This document shows positions 44,374-53,097 of a stretch of DNA of 64,000 bases, one piece after another. Source of the DNA: Paenibacillus sp. MZ04-78.2 (lineage in GTDB: Bacteria; Bacillota; Bacilli; Paenibacillales; NBRC-103111); assembly GCF_024213375.1 (NCBI RefSeq), contig NZ_JANAVJ010000004.1, positions 124,001-188,000 on the forward strand. The letters are read 5' to 3'. Below the pieces are notes generated by a model that ran no database searches, was not told the origin of the DNA, and worked only from the letters and a program-made list of their open reading frames with translations. Every line of letters starts with the position of its first letter. The first letter of the stretch is position 1. The translations under genes and the position numbers were made by a program.

Positions 44374-44392
44374 GTGATTATTTGGTAATCAC
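44374..44392. promoter_or_regulatory. 19-base operator-like palindrome
   Basis: GTGATTA-TTTGG-TAATCAC, perfect 7-base arms. Lies about 75 bases upstream of the receptor 1 promoter and upstream of the plus-strand secreted-protein gene, so it may be the binding site of the HTH-TPR regulator (inference). Confidence 0.5.
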
Positions 44393-44482
44393 TGTAATTA
44401 CTCAGATAGTTTTCAAGTAATTGCTAAAATAAAAATAGATATTTATTCCTATCCCATAATTTATGATATTATGATAAATTAT

Positions 44483-44517
44483 GTTTGAACGATGAGGTCG
44501 CGACGAATTGTTCAAAC
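44483..44517. promoter_or_regulatory. Second inverted repeat in the divergent region
   Basis: GTTTGAAC (44483-44490) and GTTCAAAC (44510-44517), perfect 8-base arms with 19 bases between. It lies just downstream of an AT-rich TATGATATTATGATAAAT stretch with a TATTAT -10-like box, in the plus-strand direction. Confidence 0.45.
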
Positions 44518-44555
44518 AATAAGTGGAAAAAAGCTCGTTTTGCGACAAGGAGGTG

Positions 44556-44693
44556 GTGAAGCTTAGCCAGCCAGCGTTTAGATCCGGGTTTGCCGCCCGA
44601 AGTTTGGCCGGGCTTGGTTACAGCGGAGAGCAAATTGAGAAGCTTTTACGTGAGCGATTGTTTTTTTACAGGGCAAATAAAATGGGACAATAG
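44556..44693 (+). CDS. Possible 45-residue protein upstream of the secreted protein
   Basis: GTG frame of 45 residues (KLSQPAFRSGFAARSLAGLG, then YSGEQIEKLLRERLFFYRAN in part), helical and basic. AAGGAGGTG is present but only 2-3 bases before the GTG, which is too close for a standard start. It lies between two inverted repeats and the secreted-protein gene. No family recognised; a regulatory leader frame is also possible. Confidence 0.35.
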   Translation: MKLSQPAFRSGFAARSLAGLGYSGEQIEKLLRERLFFYRANKMGQ

Positions 44694-44764
44694 CCCCTTT
44701 TATAATGTATTAAATATGAAAGTATGAAACACAAGTGTTAAATTATGACAAAGGAGTGTTTTTA

Positions 44765-45529
44765 TTGAAAAGATTGGTAGCATTATTTTTCCTGTTCATT
44801 TTTATGCTTTCGTTGACTTTTGGTCCAAATGCCCAAAATTTGTTGGCAGCAACTAATGACGAACTATATTCATTCACAACAAAGGATGGCGAACCTGCTT
44901 TATATGACCACGCTAATAAAGCATACGTTGTTAAGGCATGGACTGCTGATGGGAAGGAAATCAGCCTTTCTGAATATAAGAGTATTATCGAGGGTTCTAA
45001 CAAATTAAATACACAAAATGCGATCACGCTTGCACCTAGCGAAAATCAAAAGACAAATCAGCAAGTGGAGAAAATAAATGCTTTAAACTACATCAATATG
45101 AACTATTATGAAAAAGACTTGACTTGGGCAGCTACGGCAACTCCTCAAAAAGTTTCCCCTAGCGTAGATTGCCCTTCTTGGCAACCTGCACCATGCCCAG
45201 TACAAGTTACGGATTCTGTTCAATCTTCTGAATCATTTTCGACAGGTGTTGACGCAGGAGATAAAAATTATATTAGAGTAAATGCAGGATTTACATGGCA
45301 AGAGACATCCCAATCTCAAGTTGGAGTGACATATCAAATTCCACTTGGTCAACGAGGGTATGTTACTTTTGCACCTTATTTTAATCATACAAGAGGTTAT
45401 ATACACTATGCTTATTCCGATCAGTCAGGTTACCATTATCTTGGTAAGAGTAAAATGAAATTTGCCCAATCCCCAAAAGTACTCTCAAACGGACTTGCTG
45501 ATGGAGTTTATTCCGTAGTGAAATATTAA
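44765..45529 (+). CDS. Secreted protein of unknown function
   Basis: 254 residues from a TTG at 44765, nine bases after AAAGGAG. Signal peptide: KRLVALFFLFIFMLSLTFG with a likely cleavage after NLLAA. Mature part has a Thr/Asn/Gln-rich N-terminal half, a Cys pair in DCPSWQPAPCPVQV, and a beta-rich C-terminal half (SQSQVGVTYQIPLGQRGYVT, FAPYFNHTRGYIHYAYSDQS). The beta-strand pattern with aromatic residues suggests a surface, pore or binding protein, but I cannot name a family. It is divergent from receptor 1 and could be its output (inference). AT-rich codon use. Confidence 0.7.
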   Translation: MKRLVALFFLFIFMLSLTFGPNAQNLLAATNDELYSFTTKDGEPALYDHANKAYVVKAWTADGKEISLSEYKSIIEGSNKLNTQNAITLAPSENQKTNQQVEKINALNYINMNYYEKDLTWAATATPQKVSPSVDCPSWQPAPCPVQVTDSVQSSESFSTGVDAGDKNYIRVNAGFTWQETSQSQVGVTYQIPLGQRGYVTFAPYFNHTRGYIHYAYSDQSGYHYLGKSKMKFAQSPKVLSNGLADGVYSVVKY

Positions 45530-45542
45530 TTAAATTAAGGCC

Positions 45543-45584
45543 AAAAATTGAGCTTGCATCTTTATGGTGTAAACTCAATTTTTT
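45543..45584 (+). terminator. Hairpin after the secreted-protein gene
   Basis: AAAATTGAG (45544-45552) pairs with CTCAATTTT (45574-45582) followed by TT. Lies between the secreted protein and the next small gene; may attenuate read-through. Confidence 0.6.
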
Positions 45585-45599
45585 AAAGGGACGAGAATA

Positions 45600-45830
45600 A
45601 TGTATTTATTTGGATTAATGCTTTGTTTTGTTGGATTACTCTTCATAGCTTTAGCAGGTTTGGAAAAAATCCTTATCTTTGTCGCTGTAAGCGATCGCAC
45701 AACTCAACTTGATTCCGTTATAGGACTAACACCTCCATATTTATGGGACATTACAAACTTCACTTTTTTTGCTGGAATTATATTTGTTGCAGTTGGAATA
45801 TGTTTAGCGTCAATAAAGAAAAAAAAGTAG
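45600..45830 (+). CDS. Small two-span membrane protein
   Basis: 76 residues with two hydrophobic spans (~3-28 and ~55-71), a polar loop between (SDRTTQLDSVIGLTPPYLWD) and a KKKK tail. ATG follows AAAGGGACGAG. It follows the secreted-protein gene by 70 bases on the same strand; an immunity or export partner role is possible but unproven. No family recognised. Confidence 0.6.
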   Translation: MYLFGLMLCFVGLLFIALAGLEKILIFVAVSDRTTQLDSVIGLTPPYLWDITNFTFFAGIIFVAVGICLASIKKKK

Positions 45831-45962
45831 ATGTCCATATCATGTGTTTTCCTGAACTTTGCTAGAACCTGCTGGCTGGCCGCAAGCTCGAAAACCTACG
45901 TGCCTATGCTTCTACCTTGATTTTTAGCCTTGAGCGGCGATTTTGATTTCGTGGAACAATGC

Positions 45963-46002
45963 AAAAAAACGGCTCTTGTTCGCATTATTGCGGCAAGGGC
46001 CG
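45963..46002 (-). terminator. Second minus-strand terminator
   Basis: Minus strand CGGC-C-CTTG ... CAAG-A-GCCG followed by TTTTTTT. Confidence 0.65.
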
Positions 46003-46123
46003 ATCTTTGTCGGCGCTGCAAATAGCATCAAAGCTTGCTATTCCCTGTAAGCTACAAAATCAATGATCAAAAAAGCGAAACACAGTTTGTCGTTGTTAAC
46101 CTAAGTAAATGTTTAAGCCAAAC

Positions 46124-46147
46124 AAAAAAAGAGGCCCTTTGGCCTCT
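46124..46147 (-). terminator. Terminator after the sigma-K fragment region
   Basis: Minus strand AGAGGCC-AAA-GGGCCTCT followed by TTTTTTG; it starts 4 bases after the stop of the 37-residue frame. Confidence 0.75.
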
Positions 46148-46150
46148 GAA

Positions 46151-46264
46151 TTATGTCAAGAATACTTCCGGTTCGTCCACAAAGGTTTTTGTACGGCTTT
46201 TGCTGATTCGTTTAACTTTGGCTCTGAACTGAAGGAAGTAATTATGACGTTTGACTTTGTTCAT
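46151..46264 (-). CDS. 37-residue basic frame overlapping the sigma-K fragment stop
   Basis: ATG overlaps the stop of the sigma-K fragment (ATGA). The product starts [20 protein letters not shown] and ends DEPEVFLT, then a terminator. It could be a translated tail of the gene that interrupted sigK rather than an independent gene. No family recognised. Confidence 0.35.
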   Translation of the reverse strand: MNKVKRHNYFLQFRAKVKRISKSRTKTFVDEPEVFLT

Positions 46265-46470
46265 ATCATCTTGACGATGTGCGCGACAAGCCGAAGGTTA
46301 TGCTCGATGAGCACATTGCGCGAGTGTTGATTGCCTTGGGCCATTAGCTTCAAATGTTTGTCTTCTTCATCCTCCGCCAAAGGCTGGGGAAACGCGTTGT
46401 TTTTTACATAGGAAACGAGTAAAGTAAGCTGTTTAATAAATAAAGCTACGGCACTGAATAATCCGGGCAT
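46261..46470 (-). pseudogene. N-terminal fragment of sporulation sigma factor K
   Basis: 69 codons. [30 protein letters not shown] and [16 protein letters not shown] match the start of sigma-K closely (residues 1-67), then two unrelated codons and a stop replace KF-GED-AEDLISIG. Full sigma-K has about 230 residues, so only part of region 1.2/2.1 is left. The ribosome site AGGGGG at 8 bases and a sigma-K-type promoter are intact. This can be the 5' half of a sigK split by a skin-like element, or a dead duplicate. No 3' sigK part and no serine recombinase are in the window. Confidence 0.85.
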
Positions 46471-46842
46471 TCCAGCCACCCCCTAAGGTGTTTGCCAATC
46501 AACGGTCTCGGAAGTTTTCGCGCAAAGATTAGTATTAGTGTATGTGGGCGAAAGCCCGGAAGTGCCTGTACACAAAATTTACACCTGGTGAACTTGGACT
46601 ACGACGTAGGGGGTCAAGGTCTATTTTGAAGAGGTCTGGATCGTCAACGCTCTAAAAGCATGGTATGGTTAATATTACGCATTTAATGGAAAGGCAGGAC
46701 ATAAAGGATGAACTGAACAAAGAAAAAACGAGTGATGATGAAGGGCTGCACCCACGGCAAAATGGTTCGCGGCCTCTTCCACGCTCGTTGTCAGGTTCGC
46801 ATATTTACCAGGCTTTACCTCAAAGTGCATAGAGTTCGCACT
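46471..46842. other. Intergenic stretch between sigK fragment and AbrB-like gene
   Basis: Holds the sigma-K-type promoter (46536-46563) and a GGGCGAAAGCCC hairpin beside it. A plus-strand frame of 55 codons (46665-46832) has no ribosome site. Nothing else recognised. Confidence 0.5.
46536..46563 (-). promoter_or_regulatory. Sigma-K/sigma-E type promoter before the sigK fragment
   Basis: On the minus strand CATACACTA (46536-46544) fits the sigma-K -10 box CATAnnnTA, with AC at 46562-46563 17 bases upstream as -35. The same -10 is also near the sigma-E form CATACAnT. sigK genes are autoregulated in this way. Confidence 0.6.
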
Positions 46843-47277
46843 TTATGAATCTATAATATTCCTAGTCAACTTACTGACCCATGCATGTAAAAATCCTAAA
46901 ATTTCGGCTAGTTTCTTTTGTGAAGTTTCTGGATTTTCCTTCATCGCTTGATGCAGACGATCCAATGCTTCTTTCCTTTTTGCAGTAAGTGTTTTCGTTT
47001 TTACCTTATTAGCTCGTTCGCGTTCTATCCGCTCCAAGAAAACTCGAAGCAAAGGAAGGCTTTGAATACATGACGTACAAATATAAAATCGTTTGAAGCA
47101 AATGATTTGTTGCTTACCCGAACAAAACAAGCATTCTTCTGCTGGATATTTATAAACCAGGATTGCCTTTTTCTTGTCGTCAAAATAATACTTTGTCCTG
47201 ACACTGGGATGTAAATTCAAAACACACCTAACCTCCATGGGGATTGCCAATCCTGTTCTTCCAAGTTTTAATTCCAT
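46843..47277 (-). CDS. AbrB-like regulator with CxxC motifs (left paralog)
   Basis: 144 residues. N-terminal swapped-hairpin AbrB/MazE-type part, altered here (LGRTGLAIPMEVRCVLNL), then YPAEECLFCSGKQQI and FYICTSCIQSLP with two CxxC pairs, and a C-terminal helical part with KLAEILGFLHAWVSKL, an HTH-like end. The paralog at 62062 shares the whole layout. Compared with it the first 12 residues are lost and the GRIVIP strand has two extra residues, so DNA binding may be changed. The ribosome site is weak. Role unknown; AbrB relatives control transition-state and sporulation genes. Confidence 0.7.
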   Translation of the reverse strand: MELKLGRTGLAIPMEVRCVLNLHPSVRTKYYFDDKKKAILVYKYPAEECLFCSGKQQIICFKRFYICTSCIQSLPLLRVFLERIERERANKVKTKTLTAKRKEALDRLHQAMKENPETSQKKLAEILGFLHAWVSKLTRNIIDS

Positions 47278-47601
47278 GCGACCCGCCTATTGAACTTTTA
47301 GCTATCAAAAAGTTTTCAGATCTTCCCCCATATTGTCGAATTCCTTGAGGGTAGGAGATGGTGATTTTAGAAGTTATAGTTCTGTAAAGTATTCCGTTTG
47401 GTAGAAACAGGAAAAATGGTATTGCATTGAGTTCCAAAACTCTGAAAATTATATTCATTCCCCCTCGCGGATTAACTCCATGAGGTTTTTTTCTTAATCA
47501 AAAGCAATACTAACTGAGCCTTCCTAAGCTCATGCTTTTCCGCTTCAAGCACATAAAAAAAGAAGAAAGGATTTCTCCCTTCTTCTCCGCTTTCGCTTCA
47601 T
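47278..47601. other. Intergenic stretch before the glycosidase operon end
   Basis: AT-rich in the first half. Contains no gene that I can support; only the GH3 terminator (47554-47586) is clear. Confidence 0.5.
47554..47586 (-). terminator. Terminator of the glycan-utilisation operon
   Basis: Minus strand AGAAGAAGGGAGAAATCCTTTCTTCT hairpin (given by its arms AGAAGAAGG and CCTTTCTTCT), followed by TTTTTTT. Located 16 bases after the GH3 stop. Confidence 0.8.
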
Positions 47602-49878
47602 CTATTCGCCTATTTCATTTAACCGCTGAAGATCCGCTTCCAGCATCTCTTCCGTGACGGCGCCCTGGCTAAAAGCGGCGAGCACGCGCAGCGGCATATT
47701 CCTGACAAACTCCAGCATCATATCCGAACCGTCCTCTTCCAGCGCACTCATCACTTTGTTCTCGCTGTACTTCCGAAGCATCTCGCGAAAGATCGGCGAT
47801 AGCTGCGGATCGTCCAGCAAATCGCCTACGAGCGAGTTTCGGGTAGCGGTTTTCTTTAGTCTGACGCTCGATTGTACGCGAATCGTCCCTTGAAGCACAA
47901 GCTCAGCCGACGATTTCCCGATCAAGATTTCAAAATCGCCGCTCTCCACATGCCAGTCCTGCATCTCGGGGTTATAGTAAGCAAATGCGCGCTTGTCCAA
48001 TACAAACTCGACGGTCTTTTCCTCCCCGGGCGCCAGCTCGACCTTTTCGAAGCCTTTAAGCTCTTTTTCCGGCCGGATCACGCTTGCTTCAACATCTCTC
48101 ACATACAGCTGGACGATCTCTTTTCCGGGGAGTTCGCCCGTATTTCGGACGCGAACGCCGATGCGGACCGTCTCGGTATCCCGGATTTCCCGCTTGTCGA
48201 CGATTAGGCCGGTGTATTCGAATGTCGTATAGCTCAAGCCATGCCCGAACGGAAACAAAGGCTCGATCTGCTTCGCATCATAATAGCGGTAACCGACAAA
48301 CAAGCCTTCCTTGTACTCCACCTTGTCCCCTTCGCCCGGGAAATTCAAATGGGAAGGATTATGGCTTAGTTGTTTCGGGAACGTTTCGGCCAGCTTGCCG
48401 CACGGATTCGCATCCCCGAACAGCAAATCGGCAATCGCGCCGCCAATCGCTTGACCGCCCAAATAGCCTTCCAGCACGCCCTTCACGCGATCGATCCAAG
48501 GCATCTCGACCGGAGCGCCGTTGCTTAAAACAACGACCACATTGCTTTGCACTTCCGCGACGGCCTCGATCAGCTTCCGGTGATTATCGGGAATCCGCAA
48601 ATGCTGCCGGTCATACGCTTCGGATTCGTATCGTTCCGGCAGGCCTGCGAAAATAACCGCAGCCTCCGCTTGCGCCGCAGCCAGCTTCGCTTCCTGAAGC
48701 AAGCGATCGTCGATGTCGTCGCTTTCCAACAGGTAGCCTTCGGCGTATACGATGGCGGCTTCGCTTCCTGCCGCTCGGCGCATTTCTTCATAAATATCGT
48801 CCAATCGGGTCGGGTTGATGTGCGAGCTTCCGCCGCCTTGATACCTCGGATGTTTCGCCAACGCCCCGATCACGGCAATCGTCCCTTTCTTTTTCAGGGG
48901 CAGAATGCCGTCTTCATTTTTTAACAGCACCATGCTTTCGCGCGCGACAGTTCTGGCCAGTCCATGGTGAGCCTCCGCATCGAACGAAGCGTGTTCCTTT
49001 TTCCGGTCGACCGCTTGGAAAACGACGCGCAATATTCGTTCCACAGCCTTGTCCAGAGCTTCCTCGGACAGCTTGCCGCTCTTCACCGCGTCTACGATTT
49101 TCCGGTCGCCGAGGCCGTTGCTCGACGGCATTTCCAGCTCCAACCCGGCAGCCAATCCCTTCGCCCGGTCGTTCACGGCCCCCCAGTCGGATACGACAAA
49201 TCCTTCATGTCCCCATTCTTCCTTCAAAATACGAGTCAGCAAGTCCTCATGCTCCGAGCAATACTCGCCATTTACCTTATTGTAGGCGCACATCACGGTC
49301 CAAGGCTGAGCTTGCTTGACCGCCCCTTCGAAGCTTGCCAAATAAATTTCCCGCAAGGTCCGTTCGTCCACAACCGCACCCACGGTCATTCTTCGATGCT
49401 CCTGGTTATTCACGGCAAAGTGCTTAAGCGAGGTTCCTACACCTTGACTTTGGACGCCCTTGATATGGTAGGCCGCCATTTCCGACGACAAATAAGGATC
49501 TTCCGAGAAATATTCAAAATTTCTGCCGCAAAGCGGCGAACGCTTGATGTTGGCCGCTGGCCCCAGTAGGATCGCAACGTCCTCAGCCTGACATTCTTCG
49601 CCCAATGCGATACCGACTTGCTCCATCAGCTTGCGGTCCCACGAGCAGGCCAAGCCTGCCGCCGAAGGAAAGCAAGTCGCCGGCACACTGTCGGCAAAGC
49701 CGAGGTGGTCCAGACCTCCCCGCTGCTTCCGGAGTCCGTGAGGCCCGTCCGTAAGCATGATCGACGGAATCCCCAGCCGTTCGACCGGCTTCGTTTGCCA
49801 GAAGTTCAAGCCGGAGCACAGCCCGGCTTTCTCCTCTACGGTCATTTGCGAGATAAGCTGCCGTATATCCCTCTGCAT
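47602..49878 (-). CDS. Glycoside hydrolase family 3 beta-glucosidase/xylosidase
   Basis: 758 residues, no signal peptide, so cytoplasmic. GH3 N domain (~30-300) with [32 protein letters not shown], and the nucleophile Asp in [10 protein letters not shown]3 C domain (~310-520) with GSSHINPTR; then a fibronectin-III-like domain (~560-640) and a helical C-terminal extension. It removes terminal beta-linked sugars from imported oligosaccharides. Start at ATG 49878, 6 bases after GGGGAGG; the ATG at 49884 directly abuts that site. Last gene of the operon behind GH30. Confidence 0.93.
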   Translation of the reverse strand: MQRDIRQLISQMTVEEKAGLCSGLNFWQTKPVERLGIPSIMLTDGPHGLRKQRGGLDHLGFADSVPATCFPSAAGLACSWDRKLMEQVGIALGEECQAEDVAILLGPAANIKRSPLCGRNFEYFSEDPYLSSEMAAYHIKGVQSQGVGTSLKHFAVNNQEHRRMTVGAVVDERTLREIYLASFEGAVKQAQPWTVMCAYNKVNGEYCSEHEDLLTRILKEEWGHEGFVVSDWGAVNDRAKGLAAGLELEMPSSNGLGDRKIVDAVKSGKLSEEALDKAVERILRVVFQAVDRKKEHASFDAEAHHGLARTVARESMVLLKNEDGILPLKKKGTIAVIGALAKHPRYQGGGSSHINPTRLDDIYEEMRRAAGSEAAIVYAEGYLLESDDIDDRLLQEAKLAAAQAEAAVIFAGLPERYESEAYDRQHLRIPDNHRKLIEAVAEVQSNVVVVLSNGAPVEMPWIDRVKGVLEGYLGGQAIGGAIADLLFGDANPCGKLAETFPKQLSHNPSHLNFPGEGDKVEYKEGLFVGYRYYDAKQIEPLFPFGHGLSYTTFEYTGLIVDKREIRDTETVRIGVRVRNTGELPGKEIVQLYVRDVEASVIRPEKELKGFEKVELAPGEEKTVEFVLDKRAFAYYNPEMQDWHVESGDFEILIGKSSAELVLQGTIRVQSSVRLKKTATRNSLVGDLLDDPQLSPIFREMLRKYSENKVMSALEEDGSDMMLEFVRNMPLRVLAAFSQGAVTEEMLEADLQRLNEIGE

Positions 49879-49908
49879 TAGCATCCTCCCCTTACGTCGA
49901 AACCGATG

Positions 49909-51243
49909 TTATATGATAATCGTGTTGAACGATTCCGGTTCAAGCTCAAAAGCTTGCGTGCGCGTTCCGTCACTTAGACGGAGAACCCGCGGCTCGGTGA
50001 ACGGATTGGCCACGATTACCGCTTTTTGTCCGTTCGGCGCTGCAAAGGCAAGTGCGTTTCCGGCCCATGGACCTTTCAACCCGATCCGCGACGAACCCGG
50101 AGCAACGAAATGCGAGAAATGCTTCATCACAAAAAACTCGGGATTGTACACGGCCCGCTTGGCGGCAGGGTCTGCCGTGATCATCGAATTTTGTTCCCAG
50201 CCCCACGTGCTTCGCCCTTTCGGCTCCAGCACCATGTTCCAATAAATATAGCTGTTTACGCCGTTCGTGAAATAATGCTGATATAAATTAAAGACATATT
50301 TTGCGTAATCCCACGTATTCAGGCCGTCTCCGCATTCGTTTTCCGTCTGCATGTAGCGGAGCTCCGGATAGTTCTGCACGGTTCGTTGAATCGCATACTT
50401 GCCCGCCCATTGGTAACCGACGCCTTGAATATATTTGTAAGCTTCCGGATCACTTAACACGGTATTGGCATAAGCATCGTAATCCGAAGTCGATTTGTGC
50501 AGCATTTCCTGCCACGGCTCCGGCGCATTGATCGTTCCCAGCCAAATTTCCGTATCCAGCCCGTGCTCCTCGAAAGCCGGCCCTAAGTAGTCGCGGATGA
50601 ACTCGCGAAGCTGCTCTCCCGTCCAAACGCACGACGGGAATTTTTGGTCGGCGACCACTTCATTTTGCACATGTATCTGGTGAATCGTAATGCCTTCCTG
50701 ACGATACGCTTCCACAAACTTAACGAAATAAAGCGCATAGGCCTGCAAAATATCCTTTTCCCAACGCAGCGTTCCATAATTGTAGGCTTTCGGAAACTTC
50801 ATCCAAGTTGGCGGACTCCACGGGGAGGCAAAAAATTTCAACTCCGGATTATACGTTAACGCTTCTTTGATATAGGGAATCAAATACTGACGATCCCGCT
50901 CGATAGAGAAATGCTCCATCGCCAAATCTCCGTCCGTCTCGTTCAGACTGTACCATTCGAGCGCATAATCGCTGGCGCCGATCGGCAGCCGGCAGATGCC
51001 AAGCTTCAGCTCTCCTTCGGGGTGAAATAAGGAGTGAAGCACACGCCCCCGTTCTTCGGACGTCAAGTGGCTCAACGCCGTAAAGCCCAATTCGTTAAAG
51101 CAGCCTCCAAAGCCCTCTACCGATTGAAAAGCTTCGCCGGTAATCGTGAGGTTGGCGTCGCCTCCGGCTTGGCCGGAGACCGGTTTTTCTGTCCAGCTAG
51201 CGTCTTTCGTGCTTGAAATCCAGCGAATATCGCGATTGCCCAT
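49909..51243 (-). CDS. Glycoside hydrolase family 30 enzyme
   Basis: 444 residues, no signal peptide. Clan-A barrel with acid/base Glu in HVQNEVVADQ and nucleophile Glu in YMQTENECGDG; GGCFNELG and SPWSPPTWMKFP are typical for the family; a small beta domain closes the C terminus. GH30 includes glucosylceramidase, beta-1,6-glucanase and beta-xylosidase types; the adjacent xylose genes make a xylosidase or glucan role plausible, but I cannot decide. ATG follows TAGGAGGG. Intracellular action on ABC-imported sugar is likely. Confidence 0.92.
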   Translation of the reverse strand: MGNRDIRWISSTKDASWTEKPVSGQAGGDANLTITGEAFQSVEGFGGCFNELGFTALSHLTSEERGRVLHSLFHPEGELKLGICRLPIGASDYALEWYSLNETDGDLAMEHFSIERDRQYLIPYIKEALTYNPELKFFASPWSPPTWMKFPKAYNYGTLRWEKDILQAYALYFVKFVEAYRQEGITIHQIHVQNEVVADQKFPSCVWTGEQLREFIRDYLGPAFEEHGLDTEIWLGTINAPEPWQEMLHKSTSDYDAYANTVLSDPEAYKYIQGVGYQWAGKYAIQRTVQNYPELRYMQTENECGDGLNTWDYAKYVFNLYQHYFTNGVNSYIYWNMVLEPKGRSTWGWEQNSMITADPAAKRAVYNPEFFVMKHFSHFVAPGSSRIGLKGPWAGNALAFAAPNGQKAVIVANPFTEPRVLRLSDGTRTQAFELEPESFNTIII

Positions 51244-51300
51244 AGTAAACCCTCCTATGTTTCTCCAAATTGTTTAACCCGTTACCCTTTTCTTATCCCG

Positions 51301-52125
51301 TTACCCTTTTACCGCGCCGTCCGTAATCCCTTGAATGATCCAGCGCTGGAAAATGGCAAAAAAGACGACGATCGGGATCGAAGATACAATCAAGGAAGCC
51401 AGAATCAAGCCCCATTCCCTGCTATACTTGCCGAAAAACATATTGATCGTCAAAACGAGCGTATAATTGCGGAAATCGGTAAGCAGCAGCACCGGAAGCA
51501 GGAAGTCGTTCCACAGCCAAAGCATGTTTAAGATCACAATCGTAAAGGTAATCGGCATCAGCAGCGGAAAAATGATCGTAAAGTACGTCCTGAACTCGCC
51601 GCAGCCGTCGATTTGAGCCGATTCGTCCAACTCGCGCGGAATGCCTTTCACAAATCCGTGGTACAAAAAGATAGCCAAATTGATGCCCAGTCCCGCACAA
51701 ACAATACCCAGCCCCAGCGGCGAACCTTGCAGCCCCAGCCCTTTGGCCATTTTGGTCAAGGTGACCATGATCGTCTGGAAAGGAATCAGCATCGAAGCGA
51801 CAAACAGCATAAATATAAAATTGCTTAGTCTGCCCCGCGTCCGGGAAAGCTTATATCCGGCCAAGGAGCTGAAAAAGACGATCCCCGCAATTCCCGTCAC
51901 CGTGACCACGACGGTATTCCAGGCGCTTCTGAGCATGTTCGCTTTCTTGAACGCCTGAACGTAGTTGTCAAATTGCGGACTAGTGGGGAAGCTTAAGACG
52001 GAACGGTACATATCGCCCGGAGATTTCAAGGAATTGATGATCGCCATATAGATCGGGAACAGGAAGTAGACCGCCAGCAAGGACAGCACGACGAGCGATA
52101 AAACGGAATACATGCGCCTGGTCAC
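51301..52125 (-). CDS. Sugar ABC transporter permease, MalG type
   Basis: 274 residues with six spans; EAA loop GIPRELDESAQIDGCGEFRT. GTG start overlaps the malF-type stop (GTGA). Downstream the sequence AAAAGGGTAACGGG occurs twice, 20 bases apart, once covering the stop codon, a small tandem duplication. Confidence 0.92.
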   Translation of the reverse strand: MTRRMYSVLSLVVLSLLAVYFLFPIYMAIINSLKSPGDMYRSVLSFPTSPQFDNYVQAFKKANMLRSAWNTVVVTVTGIAGIVFFSSLAGYKLSRTRGRLSNFIFMLFVASMLIPFQTIMVTLTKMAKGLGLQGSPLGLGIVCAGLGINLAIFLYHGFVKGIPRELDESAQIDGCGEFRTYFTIIFPLLMPITFTIVILNMLWLWNDFLLPVLLLTDFRNYTLVLTINMFFGKYSREWGLILASLIVSSIPIVVFFAIFQRWIIQGITDGAVKG

Positions 52126-53006
52126 GCTTCCACCTCCCGTTTCTTCATCACAGACACTTGAACGAGCGTAATGACCAGAATGATCAGGAAGAGGATGAGC
52201 GCCTTGGCGCTGGCATAGCCGTACCGGTAGTTGCGCTGATAAGCCTCCTCCAAAATATTCATCGTGATCACCTGCGTCGCCCGGGCCGGGCCTCCTCCGG
52301 TCAACGCGAAGATGAGGTCATACACCTTGAACGAGTTGTTCAAGGTCAGGAAAATGCAGATCGTCAGCGCATGAGTGATTAAAGGCAGCGTAATGTACCG
52401 AAGCATATGATACGGCTTGGCTCCGTCGATGATGGCCGCTTCCTTCAAATGCTGCGGTATGCCTTGGATGGCCGACATATAAATAATCATCAGGGTGCCG
52501 ACGCCGCCCCATACGGAAACAAGCATGATGCTCCAGAACGAGATGTTCGGGTCGCCGAGCCAGGATTGACCGAGAAATTTTAAGGCGGCATATTCGGACA
52601 AGGCGGGCATCACTTTTGTAAACACGAACACCCACATAAATGTACTGATAATGACGCTGAGCATATTGGGCATGAAAAAGACCGTTCGGAAAAATCCCTT
52701 CGCTCTTTTTTGCGACTCGATCAGCAGAGCGAGCAGCAGCGCCAGGCCGTTTTGCAGCACGACCGCAAATACGACATACTTGGCGGTAAATAAGAGCGCC
52801 GTTCTGAAGTTGGCATCGTCGCGAATGGCTTCGACGAAATTTTGGAGCCCGACGAAGCTGTAGGACTTATTTAAGCCGTCCCAATTCGTGAAGCTGTAGT
52901 AAGAGCCTTGCAGCACGGGAATAACCAAGAAAATGACATATAGAATAAAAGCAGGCAGTACGAACAAAATCAGAGAAGTCATTGCTTTGGACGGGCGTTT
53001 CAGCAT
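52122..53006 (-). CDS. Sugar ABC transporter permease, MalF type
   Basis: 294 residues with six spans; EAA loop PQHLKEAAIIDGAKPYHML. Start at ATG 53006, nine bases after GGAGGGA; the in-frame TTG at 53015 is only 2 bases from that site. Coupled to the MalG-type gene. No ATPase in the operon, so a shared MsmX-like ATPase is expected. Confidence 0.92.
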   Translation of the reverse strand: MLKRPSKAMTSLILFVLPAFILYVIFLVIPVLQGSYYSFTNWDGLNKSYSFVGLQNFVEAIRDDANFRTALLFTAKYVVFAVVLQNGLALLLALLIESQKRAKGFFRTVFFMPNMLSVIISTFMWVFVFTKVMPALSEYAALKFLGQSWLGDPNISFWSIMLVSVWGGVGTLMIIYMSAIQGIPQHLKEAAIIDGAKPYHMLRYITLPLITHALTICIFLTLNNSFKVYDLIFALTGGGPARATQVITMNILEEAYQRNYRYGYASAKALILFLIILVITLVQVSVMKKREVEA

Positions 53007-53097
53007 GATGTTCAATCCCTCCTTCGGGGAAGCCGCGCCCTGTTCTCAGCAGAACGGTTGGCTGCAGGAACAGGGCGCGACGCTCTCTTGCGGACAC

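Larger units (their letters stand above)
45831..46150. other. Non-coding stretch with two minus-strand terminators
   Basis: No convincing gene. On the minus strand two intrinsic terminators are visible: GAGGCC-CTTT-GGCCTC (46131-46146) with U tract at 46124-46130, and CGGC-x-CTTG...CAAG-x-GCCG (45971-46002) with U tract at 45963-45969. The first ends the sigma-K fragment transcript; the second suggests that a further gene once lay at 46005-46120. Confidence 0.55.

Noticed and set aside
46665-46832. 55-codon plus-strand frame between the sigK fragment and the AbrB-like gene
   Set aside because: No ribosome site and no recognisable sequence.
47228-47458. 76-codon minus-strand frame overlapping the 5' end of the left AbrB-like gene
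   Set aside because: Different frame from the AbrB-like gene, no ribosome site, and no similarity to the intact paralog's N terminus.
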